Positions 18,566 to 26,579 of a stretch of DNA of 64,000 nucleotides are shown in pieces. Position numbers and translations under genes: made by a program. Position 1 is the first letter of the stretch; each line of letters starts with the position of its first letter. The stretch is from Rhodoluna sp. (GTDB lineage: Bacteria; Actinomycetota; Actinomycetes; Actinomycetales; Microbacteriaceae): contig NZ_JAHEDV010000002.1 in NCBI RefSeq assembly GCF_024641065.1, forward strand, positions 1-64,000, read 5' to 3'. The notes beneath the pieces are model-generated. The model had not been told where the DNA came from, searched no databases, and saw only the letters and a program-made list of their open reading frames with translations.

Positions 18566-19620
18566 TACCTCACTCCAGAAATTGAATTGGTATACATGCA
18601 TGAATTGGCAGTGAATAGGAGTTGGTTCAAACAATCAAATGTGGGATAGGAACGTCTCGCAATAATCGACCACGACGGATTATCTTGGTCTTTAATGTAA
18701 ACCTCATGATTCGGGACTTTGATAGCGCTTCCCTTGAAAGAGTAGGCCCCTGATCTGGAGACGGTGACGTCGTAATTGAAGTAGATTCCATTAGTCAGAA
18801 CGCTGCAAAATGGATTTGTCACGTCCTGTTCGATGTTGAATGACACGAAATCGGACCTTTGAACTCCGTCAAGGTTTAAGCGCATAGTGCTGTCTAAAGC
18901 GGTCCTTTTAACGCCCGAAGACCAGGATCCGTCGCTGAATCGAACCTGTCTGATTGTTTCACCAACACTCACGGTCTTTGTGACTGCCCCTTGATTCAGC
19001 CAGTCGATCTTTACATCAAATTTGGTTCGAAAGCTCGTGTTGCCTGGCCCAAAAGATCTGTCGTCTCCAGCAAACCTATAAGTCTTGGTTAGGTCTCCGC
19101 CGGTACATACTGGACCCGGTGCTGCAACGTATGCCTCAGGAATGAACGTCATGTACCGAAGAATCGAGTAGGCGGGTAGAGTGGCCGCATCTGCGCTCAC
19201 TTCACCAAAACCACCATCGGGAGAGATTCGAAGGTGACTAACCTCGTGGTATTCCACCGAACTCAGCACTTCTTTGATGTCAACACCGCGTTCGATGGCG
19301 ATTTCGGCTGCCTCAGGTTTGGACAATGGAGCCCGCATAGAGAGTGTGATTTCTAATTCGGAATTACCTGTGAAACCAAGATTTAGTGAACCTTCACTCC
19401 CGCCAACTCCAAGCAGACCATCGCTGTCTTCGACAGTCACATCTGCATCGTAGCGCTGAACATCCCAGGTTACTTGTGCAAAACCTCCGGCAACCTCGAT
19501 TGACCAGTCACCATTTGCAATCTGCGACGATTCTTCCGCGGAGGCCCCCAAAGGCACTGGCGCTAAAACAAGGATGAACGCCAAAATGACGCTTACTGTT
19601 TTCGAACTGGATTTTTTCAA
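18565..19620 (-). CDS. Secreted protein of unknown function
   Basis: 351 residues with a clear signal peptide (KKSSSKTVSVILAFILVL, cleavage likely after GASA). The mature part is rich in beta-strand-like segments. It contains cysteines in PVCTGG, NPFCSV, TFDCLN and NSCMYT that could form disulfides outside the cell. No domain was recognised. The TTG start has a strong GGAGGA 8 bases upstream. The partner gene is the coupled four-span membrane protein. Base composition is lower in GC than the neighbours, which may reflect transfer. Confidence 0.65.
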   Translation of the reverse strand: MKKSSSKTVSVILAFILVLAPVPLGASAEESSQIANGDWSIEVAGGFAQVTWDVQRYDADVTVEDSDGLLGVGGSEGSLNLGFTGNSELEITLSMRAPLSKPEAAEIAIERGVDIKEVLSSVEYHEVSHLRISPDGGFGEVSADAATLPAYSILRYMTFIPEAYVAAPGPVCTGGDLTKTYRFAGDDRSFGPGNTSFRTKFDVKIDWLNQGAVTKTVSVGETIRQVRFSDGSWSSGVKRTALDSTMRLNLDGVQRSDFVSFNIEQDVTNPFCSVLTNGIYFNYDVTVSRSGAYSFKGSAIKVPNHEVYIKDQDNPSWSIIARRSYPTFDCLNQLLFTANSCMYTNSISGVR

Positions 19621-19732
19621 GATATTTCCTCCCCAATGGAAATTTATTTACGACGAATCTAGCACAAGCCCTGAGGATTGACAGGATTGCCTCATGGGCC
19701 AGGCTGCCCAAGTTATCGCTGGTGGACGGCTT

Positions 19733-21025
19733 TTATTTCACGCCGCTTGAAGCGTGCGCTGCCTCAATTGCCCGGCGGCCTGAAGGCAGCAAAAGTGCGA
19801 TCAAAGCAACCACCACCATGGCTGAGCCTGCGGCAACCATCAGATGCTCAACTCGAATAACGTCGGCAAGTGGGCCGAGAATCGACATGCCGATTGGCAT
19901 GGCAACTGAAATTACAATTCCGACAAAACCAAAAACTCGGCCTTGACGCTCGGGTTCAACGGTCTCTTGCAATAGCGTCATCGCCGAAGTGAAGAAAGCT
20001 GGAACCAGCAAACCAATGATGAAGAAAAGTACATAAAACACGATCAGATTGGTTGTGAAGCCTAGACCAACAGCCAGAATGCCGAACAGAATCGATGTTC
20101 CAATAATCATCGAAATTCGGTTGGCTTTCTTGGCAAATATGGCCATCAAACCGCCACCGATAGCCATTCCAACACCGAAACAAATCTCAAGAACCGTAAG
20201 TTTCCATACTTCGGCACCAAAGTTTCTAGCGACCATGAGTGGTGAGAGGTTTGACGGCGCAACGGTTAGCAAAAACACGACAGCAAAAATGCCCAAAACC
20301 CAGCGCACCAAATCGTGACCGAATGCATACTTGAGCCCGTCGGCCAGGTCGGTGAAATACGAAGGCTTTTCACCTGTGCTCACTCGCTCAAGCAGAGGTA
20401 CCGATACAAGTGACAGCAAACCGATTCCGATAATTGCCGTGACTACATCGATGAAAAATACTGAAACCAGCGACATGGATGAATACACGGCCGCTGCCGC
20501 AACGGGAGCAAGCAGCCCGATCGCCGACTGGATGCTGCTGTTTATGCCGTTGATGCGCATGAGCTTGTCGGTTGGCACAACCTGAGGTAAGAGAGCTGAG
20601 ACAGCAGGCATCTGAACACCCGCGCCTGTCGATCTAACCGCCATCACAAGAAATATCAGCCACAGGTCTTCAATGCCAGAAAGCATGAACAAGGCCAAAC
20701 CGAGTGTTGACAGAGCAATCACGGCATCGGCAACCATAATCATTGCTTTTCGATTCACTCGATCCGCCCACACGCCTGCGAAGACTGAAACAATTGCCTG
20801 CGGTAAAAACCCGAAGATGGCGGCCAACGCAAGTACAAGCCCTGACTTGGTTGTCAAGGTTAGGTGCCACATGATGGCGTATTGAACTAGGAATGAACCG
20901 AACATCGAGACCGCTTGCCCGGTCATGAAAAGCGAAACCCGCTTTTGCCAGCCGATCATGTTGGCGCTTGGCTTTTCTTCGCCCAAGGAGGTTACTTCTT
21001 GTGCTGTTTGGCTTTGTTCACTCAT
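19733..21025 (-). CDS. MFS transporter, MefA-like efflux group
   Basis: 430-residue major facilitator with 12 predicted spans. FMTGQAVSMFGSFLVQYAIM, the loop WADRVNRKAMIMVAD and RSTGAGVQMPAVSALLPQ place it with the macrolide-efflux (MefA/TIGR00900-type) group. Such proteins expel drugs or unknown metabolites, and resistance cannot be inferred from the sequence alone. It follows a small winged-helix regulator by 44 bases on the same strand and may be read through from terC. Confidence 0.8.
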   Translation of the reverse strand: MSEQSQTAQEVTSLGEEKPSANMIGWQKRVSLFMTGQAVSMFGSFLVQYAIMWHLTLTTKSGLVLALAAIFGFLPQAIVSVFAGVWADRVNRKAMIMVADAVIALSTLGLALFMLSGIEDLWLIFLVMAVRSTGAGVQMPAVSALLPQVVPTDKLMRINGINSSIQSAIGLLAPVAAAAVYSSMSLVSVFFIDVVTAIIGIGLLSLVSVPLLERVSTGEKPSYFTDLADGLKYAFGHDLVRWVLGIFAVVFLLTVAPSNLSPLMVARNFGAEVWKLTVLEICFGVGMAIGGGLMAIFAKKANRISMIIGTSILFGILAVGLGFTTNLIVFYVLFFIIGLLVPAFFTSAMTLLQETVEPERQGRVFGFVGIVISVAMPIGMSILGPLADVIRVEHLMVAAGSAMVVVALIALLLPSGRRAIEAAHASSGVK

Positions 21026-21069
21026 CCGAGTAATTCTGCCATGCCCTAGAACACGCGAGCGAGGCTCAG

Positions 21070-21339
21070 CTAGCCAAATAATGCCAGCAGGTCGGCAACA
21101 CTCGTGCGTTCGTTGAGCGGGTGACGCATGGCAAGCTCACCGTGAACCGTATAGCGGTTGTTTCGCCCGACCTTCTCTTTCACCAGATATCCGGCATCGA
21201 CCAAATCATTGAGAATTCCAGCTGTAGCTCGGGCTGTTATACCAACCCTTGCTGAAATCTGGTCAATCGTTAGGTCAGCATCCTGGGCAATCGCGACCAG
21301 CACGTGTCCGTGATGGGTGAGAAAAGTCCAATTAGCCAT
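21070..21339 (-). CDS. Small winged-helix transcriptional regulator
   Basis: 89-residue protein beginning MANWTFLTHHGHVLVAIAQD, followed by a winged helix-turn-helix (LTIDQISARVGITARATAGILNDLV, split at residues about 24-48) and a beta-wing (YLVKEKVGRNNRYTV). It looks like the MarR/ArsR-like one-domain family common in actinobacteria. The ATG lies 4 bases after the terC stop; upstream codons overlapping terC are unlikely to be translated. It may regulate the next MFS gene or terC. Confidence 0.75.
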   Translation of the reverse strand: MANWTFLTHHGHVLVAIAQDADLTIDQISARVGITARATAGILNDLVDAGYLVKEKVGRNNRYTVHGELAMRHPLNERTSVADLLALFG

Positions 21340-21343
21340 GCCA

Positions 21344-22291
21344 TTATTCTCGCACTTTTGCTGCTTCCTCCTCTGCTTTCTGGGTCGTTTTGGTTGCCCT
21401 AAAGCTGGCAATTATTGCGATGCTGAGGATCCCGACAATGACTAGCAGTGAAACAGATGTTGGGATTTTCACAATGTCGTGCAAGCCCATCTTGGCGCCC
21501 ACCCAAATCAGCACTAACGCAAGGCCGAGCTTTAGATATACAAATCGATGCATCATGTCGGCCAACAAGAAGTACATGGCTCGCAAGCCAAGTATCGCGA
21601 AAGCGTTGGCCGTGAATACCAGGAATGGCTCCGAAGTAACCGCAAAAATCGCGGGAATCGAGTCGACGGCAAAAACGATGTCTGTTAGCTCGATCAGCAC
21701 CAAGACCATGAGTAGCGGCGTGGCGAGAACTTTGGCACCCTTGCGGACCAATAGTTTTTGCCCATCGTATTGGTTGGTTGATGGAACAACGCGTGAGAAC
21801 CATTGAAAGAAAGCCGACTTAGAGGGGTCATCGTGTTCTGCTTGTTTACGCAGCATTTGCACGCCGGTAAAGATGAGGAATGCGGCAAATATGTAGAGAA
21901 CCCAAGCGAAGCTCTCAATGATTACCGAACCGGCGGCAATAAAGATTCCTCTAAACACGAGAGCACCTAGAACACCGAGGAACAAGACCCTGTGCTGGTA
22001 TTTTCTTGGCACAGCAAAGCTGGTGAAGATGATTGCCCAGATAAATACGTTGTCGATGGCTAATGATTTCTCAATCAGGAACCCCGCGAAATATTGCTGC
22101 CCATATTCCGCGCCGAACTGGTTCCAAATCAAGATTCCAAACGCAATTCCGGTGGCGACCCAGAAGCCTGACCACAATGCAGCTTCTTTGATAGAAATTT
22201 CGTGCGCTTTTCGATGAGCGAAAAGATCAACCAAGAGCATCAGAAGGATTGCGCCCAAAACTGCCGCCCACATCCAGAATTCAACGTTCAC
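21344..22291 (-). CDS. TerC/Alx-family membrane protein, probable metal exporter
   Basis: 315-residue integral membrane protein with about nine spans. It carries the TerC signatures EKSLAIDNVFIWAIIF and ELTDIVFAVDSIPA, whose acidic residues are proposed metal ligands. In E. coli and B. subtilis relatives export manganese and help metalate exported enzymes. GTG 22291 is preferred because AAAGG lies 7 bases upstream and homologues start close to this point; an ATG at 22306 would add five residues. No yybP-ykoY riboswitch fits in the short upstream region. Divergent from the SbtA-like gene. Confidence 0.88.
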   Translation of the reverse strand: MNVEFWMWAAVLGAILLMLLVDLFAHRKAHEISIKEAALWSGFWVATGIAFGILIWNQFGAEYGQQYFAGFLIEKSLAIDNVFIWAIIFTSFAVPRKYQHRVLFLGVLGALVFRGIFIAAGSVIIESFAWVLYIFAAFLIFTGVQMLRKQAEHDDPSKSAFFQWFSRVVPSTNQYDGQKLLVRKGAKVLATPLLMVLVLIELTDIVFAVDSIPAIFAVTSEPFLVFTANAFAILGLRAMYFLLADMMHRFVYLKLGLALVLIWVGAKMGLHDIVKIPTSVSLLVIVGILSIAIIASFRATKTTQKAEEEAAKVRE

Positions 22292-22378
22292 TGAAAAGCC
22301 TTTCATAGGTATTTTTATTAATGAATAGTTTTTCCTGTATTCTTATTCCTGTCAAGTTTGTCAGGTAAGGAAATTGAT

Positions 22379-23338
22379 TTGGATTCTCTTCAGCTCGCCC
22401 TTGTGAACCTCACCTCTGTGCCGGTTTTAGCTTTTCTTCTTGGAATTACTTTGGTGCTAATGAAAAGCAGCCTTCAGGTTCCGGGGCCGGTTTTCGAATT
22501 TTTATCTATGTATCTGCTTTTGTCGATCGGAATCAAAGGCGGAGTCGCCTTGAGCACAACGCCCGCAAGCCAGGTTTGGTTGCCTGTTCTGGTGTCGGTA
22601 TTCGTCGGTGGGCTAATTCCGGTTGTAGTGTTTTTCAGCCTCAGAGCCCTGACGCCGTTAGACAAAATAAACCGGGGTGCGATCGCCGCCCATTACGGCT
22701 CGACCTCACTGGTTACTTTTACCGCCGGGTTGGTCTTTTTAGAAAGCTCCGGCTTAACGGTCGAGGGCTACATGCCTTCGCTGCTAGCGGTGATGGAAGT
22801 TCCAGGAATCATTATTGGAATTCTGTTAGCGAAGAAAGCTGCTGCCAAGGGCTCCCTCGCAGTTGCCATGAACGAAGTCTTGACTTCGAAATCGGTGGTT
22901 CTGCTGCTGGGCGGAATTGTAATTGGCATAGCGACAGGCCCCGAGGGATACAGCAAAGTTGAACCTTTCTTTGGCGGTATTTTTTCAGGGATGCTGGCGA
23001 TTTTCTTGCTGCAGTTGGGCATACAAGCGGGTCGAAGCCTTCAAGAGGTGAAAAGCGCAGGCTTTGGCTTGCTGGGTTTTGCGGTGACCTTTCCGCTAAT
23101 GGCTGGCATGGCGGGCGTTTGGCTTGCCCAAGCCATCGGCATCAGCCAAGGCGGCTCAGTGGTGTTCGGCCTGCTGTGCGCAAGCGCCTCTTACATCGCC
23201 GCGCCAGCAGCGGTGCGGCTCTCGTTGCCAGAGGCGAAACCTGGCCTCTACATCACAACGAGTCTGGGCATCACGTTCCCAATAAACCTTTTCATCGGAA
23301 TTCCGCTGCTCACCTGGTTTGCCGGATTGCTCACCTAG
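22379..23338 (+). CDS. SbtA-like sodium-dependent bicarbonate transporter
   Basis: 319-residue membrane protein with about ten spans arranged as two inverted halves. The motifs SIGIKGGVAL, AAHYGSTSLVTFTAG and EVPGIIIGILL are those of the SbtA family, the high-affinity Na+/HCO3- symporters first known from cyanobacteria. The start is taken as TTG 22379, with TAAGGA 7 bases upstream; an earlier TTG at 22358 is in frame. No SbtB (PII-like) partner gene lies next to it. In a heterotroph it could supply bicarbonate for anaplerotic carboxylation (inference). Confidence 0.8.
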   Translation: MDSLQLALVNLTSVPVLAFLLGITLVLMKSSLQVPGPVFEFLSMYLLLSIGIKGGVALSTTPASQVWLPVLVSVFVGGLIPVVVFFSLRALTPLDKINRGAIAAHYGSTSLVTFTAGLVFLESSGLTVEGYMPSLLAVMEVPGIIIGILLAKKAAAKGSLAVAMNEVLTSKSVVLLLGGIVIGIATGPEGYSKVEPFFGGIFSGMLAIFLLQLGIQAGRSLQEVKSAGFGLLGFAVTFPLMAGMAGVWLAQAIGISQGGSVVFGLLCASASYIAAPAAVRLSLPEAKPGLYITTSLGITFPINLFIGIPLLTWFAGLLT

Positions 23339-23357
23339 TCAAAATCGGTAGGGTAAT

Positions 23358-23389
23358 AAAAAACCCCAGCCGTGGAGGGCTGGGGTTTT
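23358..23389. terminator. Intrinsic terminator after the SbtA-like gene
   Basis: AAAACCCCAGCC pairs with GGCTGGGGTTTT around GTGGAG, with A- and T-runs on both sides. It is usable in both directions and ends 2 bases before the tRNA-Tyr 3' end. Confidence 0.9.
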
Positions 23390-23390
23390 G

Positions 23391-23472
23391 TGGCTAGTGA
23401 GGGATTCGAACCCCCGAAGGCTGAGCCGGCTGATTTACAGTCAGATCCCTTTGGCCGCTTGGGTAACTAGCC
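23391..23472 (-). tRNA. tRNA-Tyr (GTA anticodon)
   Basis: 82-base class II tRNA on the minus strand. Acceptor GGCTAGT pairs with ACTAGCC. The anticodon loop CTGTAAA has anticodon GTA, followed by a long variable arm, and the T loop is TTCGAAT. CCA is not encoded. The terminator at 23358-23389 lies just downstream. Confidence 0.97.
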
Positions 23473-23590
23473 ATTTGCCGAACTTTGACCCGAGGGTCAA
23501 CGAACATGCTTGCCTAGTTTAGCCCAATAACCGCCAGTGGTGAAATCGGTGTGTCAGTTTGCCTGTTTTACGCAAGTCTGACAATCTTTT

Positions 23591-23604
23591 ATAAAGCGCT
23601 TACA
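23591..23604. promoter_or_regulatory. LacI-type operator in the lacI-type gene promoter
   Basis: ATAAAGCGCTTACA, with core AAGCGCTT, sits between a CTGACA -35 (23578-23583) and TACATA (23601-23606), where a bound repressor would block RNA polymerase. It matches the site in the malE/glucosidase divergent region, so autoregulation and control of that locus are likely. Confidence 0.65.
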
Positions 23605-23632
23605 TAAATTTCATTATTTACAGAAGGTAGTC

Positions 23633-24664
23633 ATGGCCGGCATCGAAGACGTTGCAAAACTTGCAGGAGTTTCAACTGCTACAGTTTCGCGTGCACTAGC
23701 CGGCAAAGACCACGTTTCAGAGCGCGCACGCCAAAAAGTTGAAGCTGCAGCAGCCGAACTTGGCTATGTTGCCTCTCACTCGGCCTACACCCTGGCCACC
23801 GGCCGCAACCGCAACATCGGTGTGATCATGCCTTATGTTGACCGCTGGTTCTTTGCCACCATGCTCGAAACCATGGAATCGACTTTGATCGAGCACGGCT
23901 ATGACCTGACTCTTTATAACCTCAGCGGCGGCAAAATGCAGCGCGACAAGATCTTCAAAGACTTTCTCGGTCGCAAGCGTGTTGACGCTTTGCTTTCGGT
24001 TGCAGTTAACCCAAGCGCCGATGAACTAGACACACTAAACCGCTTGCAAAGACCGGTGCTTGGAATCGGTGGCCCGATCCAGGGTGCCCGCAGCTTGGCG
24101 ATGAATGACTTTAGCGCCGGCAAGCTTGCCACCGAACACTTGATCTCACTTGGACACCGCAAGATTGCGAACCTCGGTGGTTACACCGGCTCTGACCTCG
24201 AATTTAACCAGGCAAACTTTAGAACCCTTGGCCACCTAGATGCTCTCAAAGAAGCCGGCATCACTCAAAACCCAGCCTGGAAGATGGAATGCGACTACAC
24301 GATTCCTGGGGCATTCTTTAGAACTAAGCAATTGCTTGGCGACCCACGCAACGCACCGACTGCGGTTTTCTGCAACTCAGACGAAATGGCCATCGGCGTA
24401 ATCATGGCCGTCAAAGACCTTGGCTTGCAGGTTCCCCAGGATGTTTCGGTAATCGGCATCGACAACCACGACCTATCGGAGTTCTTTGGCCTAAGCACCG
24501 TGAACCAGCGCGTTCGCGAGCAGGCTAAAACTGCCACAATGTGGTTGCTCGAGATTCTTGACGACGCCGACCCAGATGTTCGCGTGAACCGCCACGAATC
24601 GGTCGAATGGCCGGTTTCATTGCTGGTGCGATCAAGCACCGCCCGCCCGGCCACAGAGGCCTAA
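23633..24664 (+). CDS. LacI/GalR-family regulator, probable maltodextrin repressor
   Basis: 343-residue repressor. The N-terminal helix-turn-helix and hinge (IEDVAKLAGVSTATVSRALA, about residues 3-60) bind palindromic DNA. The periplasmic-binding-protein-like core (about 60-335) binds a sugar effector. The ATG has AGAAGG upstream. A matching operator lies in its own promoter and in the malE/glucosidase intergenic region 13 kb away, and no other LacI-type gene is present in the window. The effector is inferred to be maltose, a maltodextrin or a derived sugar. Confidence 0.88.
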   Translation: MAGIEDVAKLAGVSTATVSRALAGKDHVSERARQKVEAAAAELGYVASHSAYTLATGRNRNIGVIMPYVDRWFFATMLETMESTLIEHGYDLTLYNLSGGKMQRDKIFKDFLGRKRVDALLSVAVNPSADELDTLNRLQRPVLGIGGPIQGARSLAMNDFSAGKLATEHLISLGHRKIANLGGYTGSDLEFNQANFRTLGHLDALKEAGITQNPAWKMECDYTIPGAFFRTKQLLGDPRNAPTAVFCNSDEMAIGVIMAVKDLGLQVPQDVSVIGIDNHDLSEFFGLSTVNQRVREQAKTATMWLLEILDDADPDVRVNRHESVEWPVSLLVRSSTARPATEA

Positions 24665-24687
24665 GCCACGGATGCCCTCAGCCTCGG

Positions 24688-24693
24688 TAAACT
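24688..24693 (+). promoter_or_regulatory. -10 element of yajQ, leaderless type
   Basis: TAAACT ends 6 bases before the yajQ ATG. Confidence 0.5.
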
Positions 24694-24699
24694 AACCCC

Positions 24700-25188
24700 A
24701 TGGCTGATTCAACATTCGACATCGTAAGCAAAGTAGACAAACAAGAGGCGTCAAACGCACTCACCCAGGCTCAAAAAGAAATCGAGTCTCGCTATGACTT
24801 CAAAGGCGTAGGCGCAGAAATCGACTGGAGCGGCGAGAAAATTCTGATGAAGGCTTCGAGCGAAGACCGCGTGCGAGCGGTGCTTGACGTTTTTCAGTCA
24901 AAGCTGGTCAAGCGCGGAATCTCGTTGAAGAGCTTCGTCGATGGCAAGCCTTATGCATCTGGCAAGGAATACCGCATCGAGGGTGAGCTGAAGAACGGTA
25001 TCGATCAAGAGCAGGCCAAGAAGATTTCGAAGATCATTCGCGAAGAAGGCCCGAAGAGCGTCAAGAGTCAAATTCAGGGTGACGAACTTCGCGTGCAGAG
25101 CAAGAGCCGCGACGACCTGCAAGAGACCATGGCCTTGCTCAAGGGTAAAGACCTAGACATTGATATTCAGTTCACTAACTTTAGATAG
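24700..25188 (+). CDS. yajQ: YajQ-family nucleotide-binding protein
   Basis: 162-residue protein of the YajQ (UPF0234/DUF520) family, two ferredoxin-like domains. N-terminal [24 protein letters not shown] and the C-terminal [12 protein letters not shown] are family signatures. Some proteobacterial members bind cyclic di-GMP and act as transcription co-factors; others bind nucleic acids. The role in actinobacteria is not settled. Probably leaderless, since TAAACT ends 6 bases upstream. The last five codons and stop are copied twice more downstream as a tandem repeat. Confidence 0.92.
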   Translation: MADSTFDIVSKVDKQEASNALTQAQKEIESRYDFKGVGAEIDWSGEKILMKASSEDRVRAVLDVFQSKLVKRGISLKSFVDGKPYASGKEYRIEGELKNGIDQEQAKKISKIIREEGPKSVKSQIQGDELRVQSKSRDDLQETMALLKGKDLDIDIQFTNFR

Positions 25189-25260
25189 TGAACCAAAAGG
25201 TTGGTACTAACTTTAGATAGTGAACCAAAAGGTTGCTACTAACTTTAGATAGTGAATAAA
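25174..25260. repeat. 32-bp direct tandem repeat covering the yajQ stop region
   Basis: Two full 32-bp units (25174-25205, 25206-25237), differing at one base near the end, and a partial third (25238-25260). Every copy begins ACTAACTTTAGATAG, which encodes Thr-Asn-Phe-Arg-stop in the first, coding copy. The array ends at the terminator. Confidence 0.95.
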
Positions 25261-25290
25261 AAAAGCCCCGGGCAACCGGGGCTTTTTTCA
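25257..25290. terminator. Intrinsic terminator shared by yajQ and the convergent MFS gene
   Basis: AAAAAGCCCCGG pairs with CCGGGGCTTTTTT around GCAA, a stable tetraloop. A/T runs on both sides make it bidirectional. Confidence 0.92.
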
Positions 25291-25301
25291 TCCGTGAAAA
25301 A

Positions 25302-26573
25302 TCACTCTTGAATAATTGACATAGCGCCAGTGGCAGGGAACGCATTGGCCGCCGCCTCGTTGCTCTTGGCTCGCTTAGCCACCACACCGGCGATGAGTGC
25401 CGCGAACAGCATCATGGTTGTCGGGAAGATAAACGCAATAACCAGCCCAGCGCTTTCGGCAAGTGCGCCGAGTGCAATCTTGGCAACCAAAACCACGAGG
25501 GTATTCACCAAGCTCATGCGAGCCAACACCTGGGCGGTGTTCAACCCCTTGACATAACCAGCAGCGCTGAAGAATGAAGGCACTAGCGGGGCTGTGCCCA
25601 AACCAGCAAGCGCGAACAATGCTGAAGCAACCACAAGTGCGAGAGTTTTATCTGTACTCGAAAGCAGCGCGCCAGCAAGCACGCCCGACATCATTGCAAC
25701 CGAGCCAACTAGACCGCCGATTCGCGAAAGGTCGCTGATGTGAAAGCGCTTTGTTAGGCGGCCAATGCTGAGTCGGCCAATGATCATTGTGGTTGCGAAT
25801 GCCGTGTAGGGAATAGCGCCCACGCCTGGTTCGAGCCCCATTGTGGTTTTTGCAAAAACCGCTGACCAGTCCATCATGGCTAGTTCGCCAAAGACGCCGG
25901 TAAACAGACCTGCGGCCAAAAGCCAAACCTGACCGGGTGATTTGAAGAATGGGATCTTTTTTGCGGTTGAGGCTTTGCTAGCCTTGCCAGATTTTCCGTG
26001 CCCATCTTCGGCTCCGCTGAGCATTTTGCTGCCGGCCAAGAAGATCACCACAATGCCGACGAGTGGAATCAAAGTTAGGTGGATAGTCAACGGCATAAAG
26101 GTCGCAAAGAATCCCGCGATGCCGGCCGAGCTTGCGGCACCAATACTCCAAGCAGCGTGGAACTTGCCGATGACAACTTTATTAAGCGCTTTTTGCAAGG
26201 CAACTGATTGCGAGTTGAGAGCAATGTTCAGCATGCTGCCGGCAAAACCCATAGCCGCCTGAAGAACAAAAAAGATGAACGGCGAATTAGTGAATGCAAG
26301 CGCACCGAGAAAGGCTGCCTGAAGCGAACCGCCCACAATGGTCATTACCTTGGTGCCAAATCGCGAGATGAGTCGGTTGGTGAAAATTAGGCCGAGAATT
26401 CCACCAGCACCGGACAAACCAATAATCAGACCCCAGGTGGTGAAGCTAACTTCTAGCTGTTTAATCAGTTCGGGGATGCGCGGCAAATAAGTTGTCTGCA
26501 CAAATCCTTGGATAAAAAACATCGCCAGGATTGAATTGCCAACTGTCTTGGCGCGAGCTGCGGTTAGTGCCAT
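25302..26573 (-). CDS. MFS transporter, YbjJ-like
   Basis: 423-residue major facilitator with 12 predicted spans. The N-terminal FIQGFVQTTYLPRIPELIK and the segment AMGFAGSMLNIALNSQSVAL are typical of the YbjJ-type MFS group, whose substrates are unknown and may be sugars or small metabolites. A Gly/Ser/Lys-rich cytoplasmic loop (about residue 195) separates the halves. It lies 6 bases after the polyprenyl synthase gene on the same strand and so probably belongs to that transcript. Confidence 0.78.
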   Translation of the reverse strand: MALTAARAKTVGNSILAMFFIQGFVQTTYLPRIPELIKQLEVSFTTWGLIIGLSGAGGILGLIFTNRLISRFGTKVMTIVGGSLQAAFLGALAFTNSPFIFFVLQAAMGFAGSMLNIALNSQSVALQKALNKVVIGKFHAAWSIGAASSAGIAGFFATFMPLTIHLTLIPLVGIVVIFLAGSKMLSGAEDGHGKSGKASKASTAKKIPFFKSPGQVWLLAAGLFTGVFGELAMMDWSAVFAKTTMGLEPGVGAIPYTAFATTMIIGRLSIGRLTKRFHISDLSRIGGLVGSVAMMSGVLAGALLSSTDKTLALVVASALFALAGLGTAPLVPSFFSAAGYVKGLNTAQVLARMSLVNTLVVLVAKIALGALAESAGLVIAFIFPTTMMLFAALIAGVVAKRAKSNEAAANAFPATGAMSIIQE

Positions 26574-26579
26574 TTTGAT

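Noticed and set aside
22292-22378. Possible manganese (yybP-ykoY) riboswitch upstream of the terC-type gene
   Set aside because: The intergenic space to the divergent SbtA-like gene is under 90 bases and AT-rich, too short and without the conserved helices.
26178-26196. AAGCGCTT core inside the MFS gene at 25302-26573 as a further LacI-type operator
   Set aside because: The flanks (ATTAAGCGCTTTTTG) do not continue the palindrome and the site is deep in a coding region with no promoter near it. Another weak core at 25745 was dropped for the same reason.
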